A stretch of 40,515 nt of DNA, from the NCBI GenBank assembly GCA_026387385.1, contig JAPLLU010000087.1, positions 1 to 40,515 of the forward strand. Direction: 5' to 3'. Numbering within the stretch: position 1 is the stretch's first letter; each line of letters opens with the position of its first letter. The position numbers were made by a program, and so were the translations under genes. The notes beneath the pieces are model-generated. The model did no database searches, was not told where the DNA came from, and was given only the letters and a program-made list of their open reading frames with translations. This DNA comes from Candidatus Omnitrophota bacterium (lineage in GTDB: Bacteria > Omnitrophota > Gorgyraeia > Gygaellales > Profunditerraquicolaceae). This document shows positions 1 to 15,000 of the stretch, one piece after another.

Positions 1-3000
1 AGAGTAACTGAAAGTCCGCTCACCCCTGCGGAAGAGTCTGAAATGCTTGCCTACTTTGCAGCACATCCTGAGTTACAGCCTGGCGATATCTTTACCTTGT
101 CAACTGGAAGAATAGTACGTATTGTTGAAGAGCCGCTTACCTCAGAAGAAGAGTCTGAAATGATTGCTTATTTTGCAGCACATCCTGAATTACGGCCTGG
201 TGATGTTTTTATATTGTCCACTGGAAGAATTGTACATGTGGTTAGAGCGGAGAACGGAGATATTATTTTACAACCCGAGACCATTGTTCTCCAACCCGAG
301 ACCATTGTTCTCCAACCCGATACCATTATATTAAAGCCCGATACTATCGAACTAAAGCCGGATACTATTATCTTACAGCCCGATACCATTATGTTAAAGC
401 CCGAAACTATCGAAATAAAGCCCGATACCATTATTGCCAGAGCCGATACTATCGTAGCCAAAGCTGACACCATCAAGGCTAACGCCGATACTAACTTTAA
501 AGAACTGCGGCCGCTAAGCATTGAGTGGACCTTAACCGGGGAAACAGAAGCTTATAAAATAGAAGAATTTGTGTATTCTCAAGTGGCGGATGAACATGGC
601 TTTATTCAGGACGCCGGCAATTATATAAAGACTACTTATATACGCCGAGTAAAAGACAATAAGTTCGTACTTCTGTCACTGGAATTTTATGATAAGGACA
701 ATCTTATTACCGAGGCCATAAAATTTGATGTGGAAGGCTCTGGCGCCATATTCAAAGTGGGCGGATACAATCCTATCTCTTACAATGATTATCTGAATCA
801 AATCAGTTCTTATAATAAGCCGATTTTCAAAGATACAGATAGACAGACCGTTAATCTGGGTGCACTCCAGGGGCATTTAGATGAAATAGGAGTGGAGTTT
901 GAAGGCAGGGATGACGGGTTCAATAAAGAAATCGATAGGCTTATAACCAGCCTTGATGTTCAGGGCGTAGAATCTTTATTAGCCTATAAGAGCATATTCT
1001 ATTCCTATGAAAACGGCGTTCAGAGAGAACATGTAAGATACATCTTATATGATGGAATCTATGCCGAGCCGCGTATTACCGTAGATGATGTTCAGGTAAA
1101 TTTACAGTATCCCGCAGGCACTTATGTGAGAGATATAAAACCGCTTGATTCAAGATATTTTGACCAAATATCTATCTACGCTGCAATCACTCCTGAAAAC
1201 AAAGTGACTGTAGACGGGACTAAAATCAAAATAGGCAATGATGTCTTTATTATTCGCGGCGTTACCTACTCTGTAGTAGCAAAAGGCCAAGAATTAAAGG
1301 ATTTAATTTTGGATGCCGGCACCATAGCAAATATAGAAGATACGCTAACGAATATGCAGCAGTCCGGTATTAACACAGTACGCACCTATTATCCGCCTAC
1401 AGCAAGCCTGCTTGATGCATTTGCCAGACATAACATCAGGGTTATAGTAGGTATTCCTTATTTCGATGACAGAGATAATCCCGGCCCGGATATCGCAACC
1501 GGAACTTATCGCGGATATATTCAGGCTTACAAGAATCATCCGGCTATCCTGATGTGGGAGTTCGGGAACGAATATAATTATAATGAACAATGGTTTGACG
1601 GAGATATAAATAACTGGTATACGAAATTGGAAGAAGCAGCTAAGACTGCTAAATCCATAGATAGTAATCACCCAGTTTCTACTGCGCACGGAGAAGTTCC
1701 TACTGAAGAAGTATTGAAAAAAGTTCCTTCCGTAGATGTCTGGGGCTTAAATATTTATCGCGGGAATAATCCGCAGGGTGCCATAGATGAATTCAGAAAG
1801 ATCTCCGATAAACCTGTATATTTGTCCGAGACAGGCGCTGATTCTTATAATACGGTGACAGGAAAAGAAGATCCAAAAGCGCAGGCTGATGCAGCAGAGG
1901 CGATTTGGAATAATATTAGCGCCAGTATCAATAAAGCCGAATGTTCCGGCGTTACCTTTATGTCCTGGCAGGATGAGTGGTGGAAAGGCGGCAGCGCTGA
2001 CGCCCAGGATTTCACAGGATGGGCATCTTCTTCTTATAATAATCAGGGCGTCTATCCGGATAGTTTTGCTAATGAGGAATATTGGGGCTGGACTACAATA
2101 GATGGTAACCTTAAAGAAGTAGCTCAGAGAATGCAGAAGGTTTGGGGAGTTAACGCAGGGGCTATTGAGTTGAACAAGCAAGAAGTATTATCTAAAGAAG
2201 ATGCAATAAAACAAGGCAGGATAACGGAAGAATATATTACCCCCATGATTCCTAAGGTTACTGCTCAAGTTGTCTTGACCTATTATAATAAACCTCAGCC
2301 TAAACCTGATTTCTTGCCTGCCCCAGGCTCAGTTACTTACCTCGTAGGAACTCGTACTGATTTTGCAGGCTTAAAAATCAGCAGAGGCTATTCCGAGGAT
2401 GTTTCGTCTTTCAAAAATCTTATAAAATTCGGAGTTTATTCTGAAAGTAATGCCTTCGGAGGATGGGTTTATCGCGAACCTGTAGATGTCTTTGGCCGCA
2501 CCCGTATTAAGGCAAATTACAATTTAAGCGAAGTATATATAGTCTTAGAGTTCCAGGAAACGAATATATATCAACCCAAAACAGCCTTAAAACTTATTAG
2601 AGACCAAGATAATCCTGGCCAATATATCGCTGTCCAGGTATTTACTTCAGAGTCAGATTTGGTTTCTTTAGATGATATATTAGCAGGTTATAACCAGAGC
2701 GATATAGATAATGTCAAGGGAGCGATTGGACAAATCAAAGCAAAAAAAGTAGAAGAGCTTGGTCCAGCGGACTTATTGTTAGTAAAAAATACAGTACAAA
2801 TTGAAGGCGAAACTTATACTCAATATGGCGTGCCGGGAGATTATCTGGGCAGGTCAATTATCATTGACCGCGGGCAAACCATATTTATTGCCAAGACATT
2901 TATAGGTATTACTGATACTACCTACGAAGGATATTTTATAGATAAGGCAACCAAGACAACGTTGTTAATGTTAAAGAATACGGATGATAAAGACAACGGC

Positions 3001-6000
3001 CTGTATGGCGATAAAGATTTAGGATATGTCTTAGGGCCTGATTTAAACAGGGATTATTATCGCGTAGGTTACTATAATCCTAACACCGGTGAAGTCTGGT
3101 ATCGTTGGCACTATCCTGTCCACATCTGGGGTGGCTATGTCTATGAAGAAAGAGGGTATTTTGAGGCATTAGGAAGCGAAGAAGAAATAAAGGCTTTGAC
3201 GGAAGAAGCTAAATCAGTTGCAGCATTAATTGAAAAGAAAAGCATAACGGCAGAAGAGCTAAAAGAAATATTAGGCAAGCAAAATATCCGGGCTAAAGAA
3301 GGTAAATCCTATTTCTATATTGATAAATCAGAAAGGATGACTATAGTAACCAAGAGATGGATTCCTGAAAGCCGCCTGCGGGTAGATGAATGGGCAACCA
3401 CGCGCGATGAGCCGTCTAAGACAAAATTTGCATATGTAGTGAACGGTAGAGAATTACTGAAATATACTACAGAGACTACAGAGACTCAAGGCAGAATGCT
3501 TATAAAGGATATAATGACGCCAGAGGTAATAGATGCTTATAATAAGCGGTTCGGAAGAGATTTATGGAAGGATTTAGAGACGATAGGTATCACGCAAGAG
3601 ACAATCCTTACCCAGGTAAAATTAACCCCGATCTTCTGGCAGGGGAGTAAAGATACTGGACTTCAATCAACAAACCGTAGCGGCCCAGCCAGTTATTTCT
3701 ACACCTTACCCAGCGATCCTTTGGGAAGAGAATTATTTAAAGTAGTGCCTACTAGTGAAAATTCCTTTAAATATACCATCAATATGTGGTGGGATACTAA
3801 TGAGGCACGATCACCTTCAGGAGAATTGCTATTAGGGGTATTGCCTAAGAGCTTTACTTTGGATAACGGAGAAATAGAAGTAAGGACATTCAATAGGGCG
3901 GAAAAATATTTAGATTGGTATAATACCGAAACCCAAGAGGTAAAAACAGTTAATATTCACGATTTGCCCGGAGTGAATTATGAATACGTATATATTTACG
4001 ACGTGGTGAATTCTGATTTCAATAAGCTCTTAAGGCAAGAGATAAGATCGCCTTCAGGAAAAATGATCCAACAAATATATGGATATCAGGTGGCAAGGAT
4101 TTTGAACAAGCTGCCTCAGACCATAGGCTTTGAAGTCATACAGTATAATCCTTCTAGTTCATTTGATGAGCCGGTAGTTGCCTTCAACAAAGAAACCGGG
4201 AAATGGACAAAGATATGGAAAGGAATTGAGTATACTGATAATCCTAATGCAGTAGTAATTCATCATACTGTTGAAATTGAGCCATTAGCTCCTTATAGGA
4301 TATCAACCTGGACAAGGACTTATGACCAATATGGTAGAGAGAGCAATAAAAAGGAAGTCATGACCGACTTCATTAATGAAGTTTTGCAGCAATGGCTCTT
4401 GGTGGTGGGAATGACTGTTGCGACGGTCGGATTTTTCGCTGGCCTTATTCTTTTAGGAAAGCGTGCAGAAAAGAAAGCCAGAGACCAAGAGCTAAAAGAA
4501 AAGGCCAAGGGAGTAAAGGGTGGCAACCGTAATCCTGTTAGTGCGCTCTGGAGAGAGAAGAGAAAAGAGAGAGTAAAGGATATCCTGAAGAGCTTCACGG
4601 ACAACCCCAAAGAAATCCCCGCTAATTTAAGAATAATTAATTATGTTGTGAATGCAACATCCAAATTACCTTCCACTTATACCTTAAAAGATATCGAAGG
4701 GAATCTTGCTTATCAGGCAAAAATAAAAGCGTTTAGAGAATGGCTGAAAAGGGTCAGAAAGAGCGAAAATACTAAAGAAGGCCAAGAACTTGAACTCCTG
4801 TTGAAGCAGGCTAAAGTAAGCCCGTTAGAATTTATGGTATTAATTGAAGTAGTCTATAGTTTGGCCAAGGAATTCAGATTCTCTAATCCATCAGTTATCT
4901 GGTATCATCTGGATAAAGCCCTAAGGATGATTCAAAAAAGCGAAAAGAACGTAATAATAGAAGAAATAAGGTCAGATCTAGAAGCTTTAAGGAAACTTAT
5001 CAATCAGTCTTACCCGGTGCAGTCTGCCGCAGGACGGGATAGGCAAGGCAAACCGACAGGCTTGTTCGCCTATTACATAAATAACTTGCCTAAAAAAAAG
5101 TTGGTATCTTTGGTTGTAAAATACATAGGCATCTTTTCAACAGGAAAGATAAGAGAGCTGTTCGGAAATCATATTGCTAAATTGTATAGGGGATGGCCCG
5201 CAGCTTTATTTGAAAAATATAAAGATATCTTATCTATGAAATTAAAAGAAAAGATTATGGAGAATCCGATTAGAAAATACTATGTTACTTTTGAAGATGT
5301 AGAAGATAGGTTTAACGGTCTTAAAAGTAAGGATAGTAACGATATAGATTTCATCAAGCTTTGGGATAGCCTGGAAGGGAAACCCATGGATTATAAAGTT
5401 CAAGAATTAAAAAATTCCGGATTAAAATTTAAAACCTATTCCGATGGCATTGGCTTAAGAAGATATTTAAGAAATATTTTCCCTGTTATCGTTCCTTTGT
5501 TGCCTTCTATGATTTCAGTGATTATCCTGCCGTGGCTTATTCCTGGTTGGCTTGGCTGGGGAATTTCTTTGGCTGTTTCTTTAGGCATTGGCTTAATACC
5601 TGTTATTTCAGGAAATCGCAGTTATTATAAGGCAAACTTTGGCAAAGATAGATTAAGACAAGAAAGGCCAGGAAAAATTATAGAAATAAATAATTTCTAT
5701 AAATTCTTCGGTATCTTCACCTTTGTTTATACCTCCTGGAACTATCTTGCCCTTTCTTTCTCATATCCAGTCATTTTCAATGCTTTAATCTTATCCGGAA
5801 ATCCAGTATTAACAGGCGTAGGCGTTGTCTTATTACCGATTATCTTTGGGTTCTTAATCTTAAGTATCTGGGCAATAGCTTACCCCGTATTAACTATATT
5901 CGGTTATTACCAAGGAAAGAAAGACAGAGTAGGCAAGATTAAGAGCTGGCAAGAGGCATTAAAGTCAACGACTATCAATGAGGCTAAGAAAGGATTTAAA

Positions 6001-9000
6001 GAATTCCTTCCTGTCAGGTTACAAGACCGATGGGAATCGATTTGGGATAAATTCTGCGAAGCATTTGTAGAGAGGTTATTGAAACAGTATAAGATTTCTT
6101 CTGGTGCAAAAGATATTTTACAGAGAGTTCTTAAGAATGGGCAGATAACCGAGGACCAAAGGAAAGATTTAGGAAAAGAGGTTGACGAAGAGGGGTTGGA
6201 AAGAATCCAGCGTTTTATCGGAGCCTGGTATATGAGAATGCCTCAGGCCTTGGATTGGGATGAGCTTCCCAGTCTGACCGCGATTATTACTTGTTTTGAT
6301 GAGCAGGTAATTACTAGTTTTAAAACGTTAAATAAACCTATAAATAAAGAAAATAACAATTTCCTTATTCCTTTAAATTGGTTTATTAGTAGGTATATTC
6401 TTGATTGGATTAATTTTGCGAATCAACAAACAGAAGATATAAGAAATAAATTGCGTGCCAACATAATTATAGACGAAAAAGGAATCAGAATTAAAGACTT
6501 TAATACACCTTTATCAAATGATTTAAGTGAAGATTTAAAAGAAAAAATAGTTGAATGGGCAGGATTACATTTTATTCGTCCTGACAGAAGCATTGCCGAA
6601 GTAAATGAGATATACGAGGTTTATAAATTCTGGGCAAAGATGGCTAATAAAACAGAGGAAGACATAAAAGAAAAACTGCAGATACTTTTAATTTATGAAG
6701 GCTATAAGTTTATAAAGAACAGTATCGATGAAAGTCCGAAAGATCAAAGACTAGCGCTTATCCATGCTTTGTCAAAATATTCATTTGCTGAAGCCTATTT
6801 GGGAGATGGCCCGCTTTACCGGATCAACCCTGAATGGACAGGGAAATCTTATTTGCAGCTCAAAGAAAGCGCAAAATATTTGAAGAGCGAGCAGGATGAA
6901 AGAGATAAATTTTTTGAAGTTGTCCACACTAGTTTAGGCAATTTAGGACCGGAAGCCAAAGATAAACCCGACTCTAATTTAGACAACAGAGCTATCAAAG
7001 GTAAAACTATAGGACAGAATGCCGGTGTTGAATATGCAAGAGGGGATATTGTGCTCTTCTTTGATTCTAATGCCTCAGTAAGATTTGAAGAAGCAATAAG
7101 AATACCTGCCGTCTTAGCAGAATTTAATAAGAGCGATAAATTGGCGCAGGTTTTATTTGGCGAATATATTAATACCAAGAATTACTCCTGGATTGCTGAG
7201 GGGATGGCTTTCGGTGAAGAATCCTGGACACAGGTGATGCAGAGGATTCTGGATCTGTATGGAGCGATCGGATTCTACGGACACAGCGCCTTCATTAGAG
7301 CTGATGCATTGAAAGCAACCGGATTTTTATTGAATTTCTATGCTTCTGAAGATTTATTGGGAGCTATAAGAATGTGGGAGGAAGGCTACGATACGACACA
7401 TAGAGAATATATCTTATTCGGTAAAGGACGCGAGCGCGGTTACATTGCTTCTCATACACCATTGGGAAAATGGTCTGAAGGTTCTGCAGAATTAATCTTA
7501 GGAAGGCAGGTTGAACGTTCATTAAGAAGCGATAAGCTTCATATGGGACAAAAAATGATGCTTATCTTTGCGCTCTCATTTTATACTAAAAAGCCTTTGG
7601 TGGTAATATTAAATTATTTGTATTTGTTCGCCTTTATTTTCTTAGGCATAAGTCCTTTTATAGGATATTCCTTTGGTTTACTTTTTGGAGTAATTGGTAT
7701 ACTTATCTCTCAGGCAATCAATGCTACCGGAATCCTGTATCTTATTGAGCAAAAAGGAATAATTAGAGGCTTGGCTAAGTTTATTCATCTTTTCCCCCAG
7801 CTCTTTGCTCTGTATACTGCCGAAATAGTGGTTTATGCGCAGAGGCTATGGAAGGGCATACAAGGAGCAACGGGATTCGCAATGTCTTTAAGAGGCTTAG
7901 ATTTGGAGTTTCTGTCTTGGAGTCAAATCTGGGGAACAAGTACCCCCCGGGTAATTAAATACTTAGATAATAAAGGAACAGTATTGAAAGAAATCGCAAT
8001 TGGAAAGATTAAATTTACTAAAGATGGGAAGTCAGTGTTTAGAGGCAAGGTTATTAGCGGAAAAGATAAAGGCAAAACAGAAGAACTCAATGCAGATGAG
8101 ATTGAGGCATTAGTTAGTACAAAAGGAGCTAAGTTTGATGATGGTAAAGAAGAGAAAGTAAGCATAACCCCGCTCATAGTAACAATTTTTGCAACAGCAC
8201 TTTCTACTGCGTTTGTATTCTCTTCTTCTGTCATGGTTACTTGGGCAGGAATTATAGGCTTAGCCTTAATTCCTCTTGCGGTAAGCGCAATTTGGCGTAA
8301 AACAGTTTTTGGCCTTGGTGTGAGACTGCAGATGATTTTAGCGATACCAATGGTCGCTTTAATATTTAACGGCGTCTGGTTCTGGGGAAGTATTGCCGGA
8401 AGCCTTATATTATCTGTTTGTTGGGTTGGGTTATTCGCAACCCTGGGGATTTATATCATAGGCAGCTTCATGAATGACAAACGCATCAGCTCCTTAGGCC
8501 TCATCGCATTCTTTGGGGCATTAGTGTCCGTAACTTATTTTCAATCTGCAGTACTCTTATTGTTTATTTTCTCTATTCTCAGCTTAGCTATTCCTCTTGC
8601 CTGGTTATTAATGCCTGTATTCGGTCACCCCAGAATACGCGCTAATTTTAAATATCAAATGAAATCTTTCCTTAATTGGCTGATGAGGCGTAAGGCGGAG
8701 CCGGCTGCTCAGCCAGAAACTCCAAAAGTAACGCCGTCTGCGTCTGGTTCTCAGCTTCCGGGATCTGGATCTCAAAATCCTGGTTCGCAGAGTTCAGCAA
8801 CTGAGATACCATCTGATATCCCACCCACTACACCGTTAAATTTACCCGATTTGTCTAAAGGGAGTTTCAGCGGTAGATTTGAAGAAGCAATTACTAAAGT
8901 TGATGAAGAGCATCCAAATGTAAGGTCTCCTCCGCAGGAGCCCAGCGAAAAAGAGCAAAGCCTCATATCCGGTAAAACTATAGTTATAGTTACTCACAAT

Positions 9001-12000
9001 TTCTTAGCTTCCGGTGGAGTTGAAACATACCTGCCTTCCTTGACTTCCCGCTTAGCCAAAAATAATGCTAACCTTAATTTAATTTTAACCTACCCAGAAC
9101 ATCAACAGTTAGCCACTCAGAGCGAACTACGCCTTGAAAATGGAAGTAAAATTGTCTTCATTCCTTCGGGTTCAACATCTCATGATTTAGAGAATACATT
9201 ACAGAATATTTTCAAGCAAAACAGCGTAGATCTAATAGTCTGCCACGTACCATTTGCTATGGAGAGTACCATTGCCATTAATTTTGCCAATATTCATAAT
9301 ATTCCGATTGTGCTGTATTGGCATGGTGGTCAGATATTGACTCGCGAGGGGCAAGCATATGGAATGGAAGCCCGATTTGCAAAAGCAACTAAGATTGCGG
9401 TTGTAAGCAGGGCGGGCAAAAAACAGATAGAAGATTTCGGTTTATCTGCAGAAGTAGTTGGTCCCATGGTCGAGGTGGCTAACTTCAATCCTATTTTAGC
9501 TAATGGCGAAGAGATAAGGAAAGATTACAATTTAGCAAATAAAGCGGTTATTCTTGCTCCTAATAGAATTCATCAATATAAGGGCTCAAAAGATTTATTG
9601 GAAGCGGCGTCTCAATTGAAGAAAAAAGGTATCAATAATTTTGTAGTGGTTATGATTGGAGATGTACACGAGCAGGCATATCTTAATGAAATTCAGCAGT
9701 ATATCGATAATAATGATTTGAGAGGTAATGTGATAATGAAACCAGTTGCCATTCCTCAAGCAGAGCTTAAAAATTGGTATGCGGCTTGCGATATCGTTGT
9801 ATTACCTACCTACGCCGAAGGCCTGCCACTAGTTCTATTGGAAGCGCAATTAATGGAACGGGTCGCTGTCGCTTATAGGATTGACGGCACACAAGAAGCA
9901 ATGAAGGAAAATGAAACCGGGGTTCTGGTTGACTTGATTGGTAACGACCATAAAATTGCTGATTTGGTCAAGGCTTTACAACAATTAATTCAAGATAAAT
10001 CTCAAAGAGAAACTATGGGTAAAGCAGGCAGGCAGTTCATTTTAGATAACTTTAATCCCGATAAATTAATTGAGCGGCATGTAAGATTATATGCTGAAGC
10101 CATGGCTGAATTTCGTCCGACAGCCGCCACTATTACGATGCTACCTTTGGAAGCCATACCAGTTGCGTACTCAGGGTCTTTAGCTCCAGAATATTCAAAT
10201 AAAGAACAATTGCAAGTAACAGGACAGACCAGAGAAGAGCGCAATAGAGCTAATCTTCTTTCCATTGGCGCAAATCCCAAAACCAAGACCTTTGGTGACC
10301 TTGTCAAATACGGCAACCCTGACTTAATTGAGAAGAAGGTAAATCTTATAAAACAACTTAAGGCAGAGGGAAAGATTAACGGAAGAAATGGCGGCATTGC
10401 CGTAAGTATACTTCGTTATAGCGCAGAAACTATTAAGGCGCGTGCGGAAAATTTGGGAGGATATGGTTATTCTCTTAATGCTGGGAATATAAAATTCAAT
10501 AAATACCAGGAGATAGTCCAGAAACACCAGGAAGTAGCGACCTCATCCATTCCCATAGTTGCTATTAAAGCTAAATTAGCTAACCTGGTGTTTACAGAAA
10601 AGGATATCATAGGTGAAGGTATAGAGTTTGTAGTTTATACAAAAGAAGGTTTGGATTTTGTAGTAAAGCCGCCCAAATTCGGAGTTCTTTATAAAAACTG
10701 TAGCGAAAAAGGTTATTCTCTTGCCGGGGAATTATTACCAGATCTTATAGCTCCTTTTGTTTTAGGAGTGCCGGTTGTTATTATTGATTCCCAGGGAAAG
10801 AAGCATAATGTCCAGGCATTAATCCAAAAGAAAATCACGCCTCTTCCGGAAAGAATAAATAAACTTGTCCAATTAAACGATAAAGAAGCCATAATAGGTT
10901 TACTGAAGAAAAAAGCCGAGCTAGATATAAAAGCCTTAGAGAGAGGTTTATGGATGATGGATAACAGTGTATTTAAAAACTATGGCATAGATGAAAAAGA
11001 AAATGTAGTTTTCATGGATTTAGGCCATATCGCTCGCAAGACTTATAGCGCAGAGTTAATAGTAGAGCTTTGTAAAATTAACTCTTCATCGAGGGATGAA
11101 CTTATATCTTATGGGGTTACAGAAGAGATTATAAATGAGTTTACGATATTTTTCAAAGATAAGCTGGAATGCTGGATAAACGAACTTGAAAAACAAGGAG
11201 CGGGAATAGTCTTTACAAAACTCACAACACCATTAGAAGCTAAAGATGAAATGGAAGTCCGTTTCTTAAAAGGTGGGTATAAACAGGATGGTTACGGCGT
11301 GCCGAATGGCGCTGCAGTAGATGGGTCGCATGCTTTAATAGGAACTCAAGGTTATTATACAGAAGTAGGAAAGAAGATATTCCTGGATACGGTCAACAAA
11401 ATGAAGGGATTCTTCCAGGGGCGTGCGAAGAGAATCGGGAAGCCGATTAAGCTTGTTATCAAGACCGGCATCGGCGGCCAGCATACCCCATTCGCGGGTA
11501 TTGCCAGCGGATTTGAAGTAATAGATTCTCAGACCGGAAAGATTGTCGGTGAGTATGAATTAGGCAAAGATTTTGAGGGGGCAATATCTCAGATTCTTAA
11601 AGAGCTCAACGCTGACTGGACTCAAGTGGCACTTATTCCCAGTTCAAAGTCAGGCTCAACCGATGAAACAATGATAGTCTTTGTTGAGATATTCTATGCG
11701 CTCTTAAAACATATAGCTATGGAGAAAGGTATTAACGGAGAAAAATTCGCAAACAAGATTCTGGATACTTTGCACGAGGTTAATTTTGTTGAAGGCAAAG
11801 AGCGGAAAGGCCAGGATTTATTCAAGGGATTCAGTCTTAAACTGATAAGTGAAAAAACAGGTGTAAGCTACGACCAGGTAAAGGAAATATTCGGGATAGT
11901 ATTAGGCAATATGTTCTTTGAGACCACGGACAGGACTTCGGATAGCCGACTTTCCGCGTTTATCAGAAATTCAGGACTGGATAGAGAACTGGGAGGAGAT

Positions 12001-15000
12001 GCTCCTGGATTTGGCGCGATGTTTGATAATGTAGGAGGCCGCTGGACAGGAGACCTGCATATGATGACGTTCCTGGCTTATTACAATCTTGACGCCGAAG
12101 AATACTGGAATGCCCGTTATGAAGGTATAGATAAAGTGCGCTCAGGGGTTCATACCGGTAATATTTTAGGCAATATGATTCTGGATAATGGCATAACTGA
12201 CATTGCCCTGGTAGTCCCTGACTATCTTTTCTGGTTTGGCAAATCCTGCGAGCAGAATTTCAATGAAAGTATTTGGCAGGGAGGATTTGCTAACCTCGTT
12301 ACCATTAAAGAGAGTAAATGGCAGGCGCAGAGCAAGCATTATGAGAATAAGTCTAATCGCTTGGTGATCAATTTATCAAGCCTCAGCATCCCCGAAGCTT
12401 CATTTAACTTATTCAAAACAGCACAGCCTGATTTTACAAAATTAACCAAGCAGGAATTGGCTGATGCCTTTGCCGGGCTCTTTACCTTATTCTATGGTAT
12501 GACCAATACTGTTGGTTGCCGTTTGATTAACCGGGCATTATTAAAGGAAGGATGTACTGTAGATAATGTGGATATGAATAATTTGGATAAACGTGAGACT
12601 ACGATTGTCCAGAAAAATCTTTTCCTGCGCCAGCCTTATGTGGAATTAGGCAAGGGCCTTCTCGAAGTTAGCTTAAAAGCCTTGCAGGAGGAAGAGGCTA
12701 AGAATCAAGGGGCAATTACTAAAGCTTTAGAAGAGATCCAGCGATTAGCCAGAGAAGGACAACTTAAGACCAATATCATCGGAATTGACGCTCCCGCAAA
12801 TATAAAGAGCCCAGAAGAATTAGCCAGCCTTATTGCTAAAGTTATTGAGTTTGCAAAAGAAAATAACCGCAAATTTGTTCCGTTTATTTATCTGGAAGGC
12901 GATAAATTCTATGCCTTAAGGGATTATTTGATTGACTTAGGGATTGAATGGGTGATGCAGGGGACCGGGGATCAGCATATCAGTTATCAGCAGGTATTGG
13001 CCCAGCCAAAGAAGTATTTACCGTTTATTATATCTTTTGTCCCTGAGCAGCCACTTGCTGCCAAGCCCGCAATTGGTTTTGCCAAAGGATATTTGCATAA
13101 TGTTTCTTCTCATCTGGTGCGCGATTATTTTGGGGAGGCTTCTTATCGTGCTTTAACTGAGTCAAGAGCAGAAGAGGACGGCCTGGGATTATTCATGAGG
13201 CTGATTGACTCTTCAGATGACCACAAGATGTTAAAAGAGGCGTTTAACAGCTTAGAGAAGGCGCAAGAGGAACTGAGTCAGCAGAAGGAACTAAAAGAAA
13301 TATTCGAGGCGCAGCAAAAGAAAGACTGGCTGAAGGTGCAGCGTTCACAGGAGAGATTAAAGCAGCTGCTGCTGGGGATTTACGAGGATAAATTCCAGGA
13401 GCTTCTTTCTCAAAAGCCGGACATCAAGCCTGTTTTTGACCTGGCGAATAAATCACGGCAGTCTCAAACCATAACTCCGCAGATTGCCGATTACTATAAT
13501 TTGAAGGGGCATTATAAGGAATTTGTCTCTAAGGCTAAATTTTCCACAGCAGGAATCCGCGCCTTTATTGATATATTGCACAGCGAGAATCCGGATAAGA
13601 TGTATAACGATATGTTCATGGCACTTCTTATTGAGACAGAGGCGGAATTCTTAAAAGGCGTGCATAAGCAGATTCAAGGGCAATTAGAAAAAATCACCGA
13701 TTTAAAAGAATACTGCAAATCCTTAAGGCAGGAGATGGGCTTAGAGAACGTGAAAAGCATAGAGGAGATCTACGGAATGAGCCTGGAAGAGATACTTTTA
13801 TTCTTAAAAGTTAATATAGTCAAATTGGTGGGCGGCGAAGTAAGGGTGCATACGGCAAAGTACTGTGAGATGGAGGCACGCATCCTTGCGGAGAAGGGCA
13901 TAACCGTAATTGTGCCGCAAAATTACTCTAACAGCACAGCCATATACATATATTCATTCCTTACCTACATACTTGGAGCCTGCGGCGCAACACACTATAC
14001 TTCCAGCCACAGCGCCAACTACCTTTACGGCAGGAAGAATCTCGCTCCCGACGGAGCACAGCTCCTTCCGAATTTATATGAGAAATACATCGATATCTTA
14101 AGCCGCATTATAAATACCGAGATTTACGGGCAGGGCGGGCATACGGTGGTTATGGCCGCGGCAGATGATAAGCGCATATTGAACACTTTAAGTTATAAGC
14201 ACATGGCGAAATTATTTACTTCTATTTTGAACATCACTAAAGAAAACGTGGAGATAATCAATGAAACCGCGAAAAGAGGCCATAAAATTGTTTTGAATTG
14301 TTTGAACGGCTCAACCTGGAAGACTTTTGAGCCGATGCTTGAGGAATTAGGCATAGATAAGGGGGTATTTGATGTCATCTTTTTGGAGGAGGACGCCTTC
14401 TTCAAAGCCGGATACCAGGTTGTTCTTGATAAGCAAACAGGTAAGTATAGCGTCGAGCATTACGGGATTGACACGACGTCTTTTGATAAGGTCGTTCCGA
14501 CGATTCCTTACGTAGACAAATTAAAAGGTTACCCGGTAGGCACGTTTGTGTTCGAATGCGACCCCGACTCCGACCGTTTTGTCGTTAAGCAGATTATGGA
14601 TAAGAGTGCCATACCCTTATTGAACGAATTCGGGGTTGATTATTCCGATTTGCAGGAAGACAGCAAGATATTGGTAATGCCCACACCGAATAAGATATTC
14701 CTGGCCCTGGATATAATAGATAAAGAGAATTTGGAGGCAGCCGGAAAGTGGGGGAATTATACTTCCGTATATTACATTACTTACGTTTCTACCCGTGCCT
14801 GGGCTGAATTTGGCGATGCCCTGTACCCCGGTTTAGTCCGCGTTATGGAGATGGTCGGATTTAAGAATTTAACCGGGATGCAGAGAATCTTAGAAAAATG
14901 GTTGTTTGAAACAAAAGATCATTCTATTTCCTTTAAGGACCAGCTGGGGCGCGAGATTACCCTTAACCGCGATCGGGAAATTAGAATACATTCTAAAGAA

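Noticed and set aside
168-521. Minus-strand ORF MLSGRSSLKLVSALALMVSALATIVSALAIMVSGF...
   Set aside because: It is the antisense image of the + strand 21-bp repeat array; the low-complexity repeat merely reflects the QPDTI codons.
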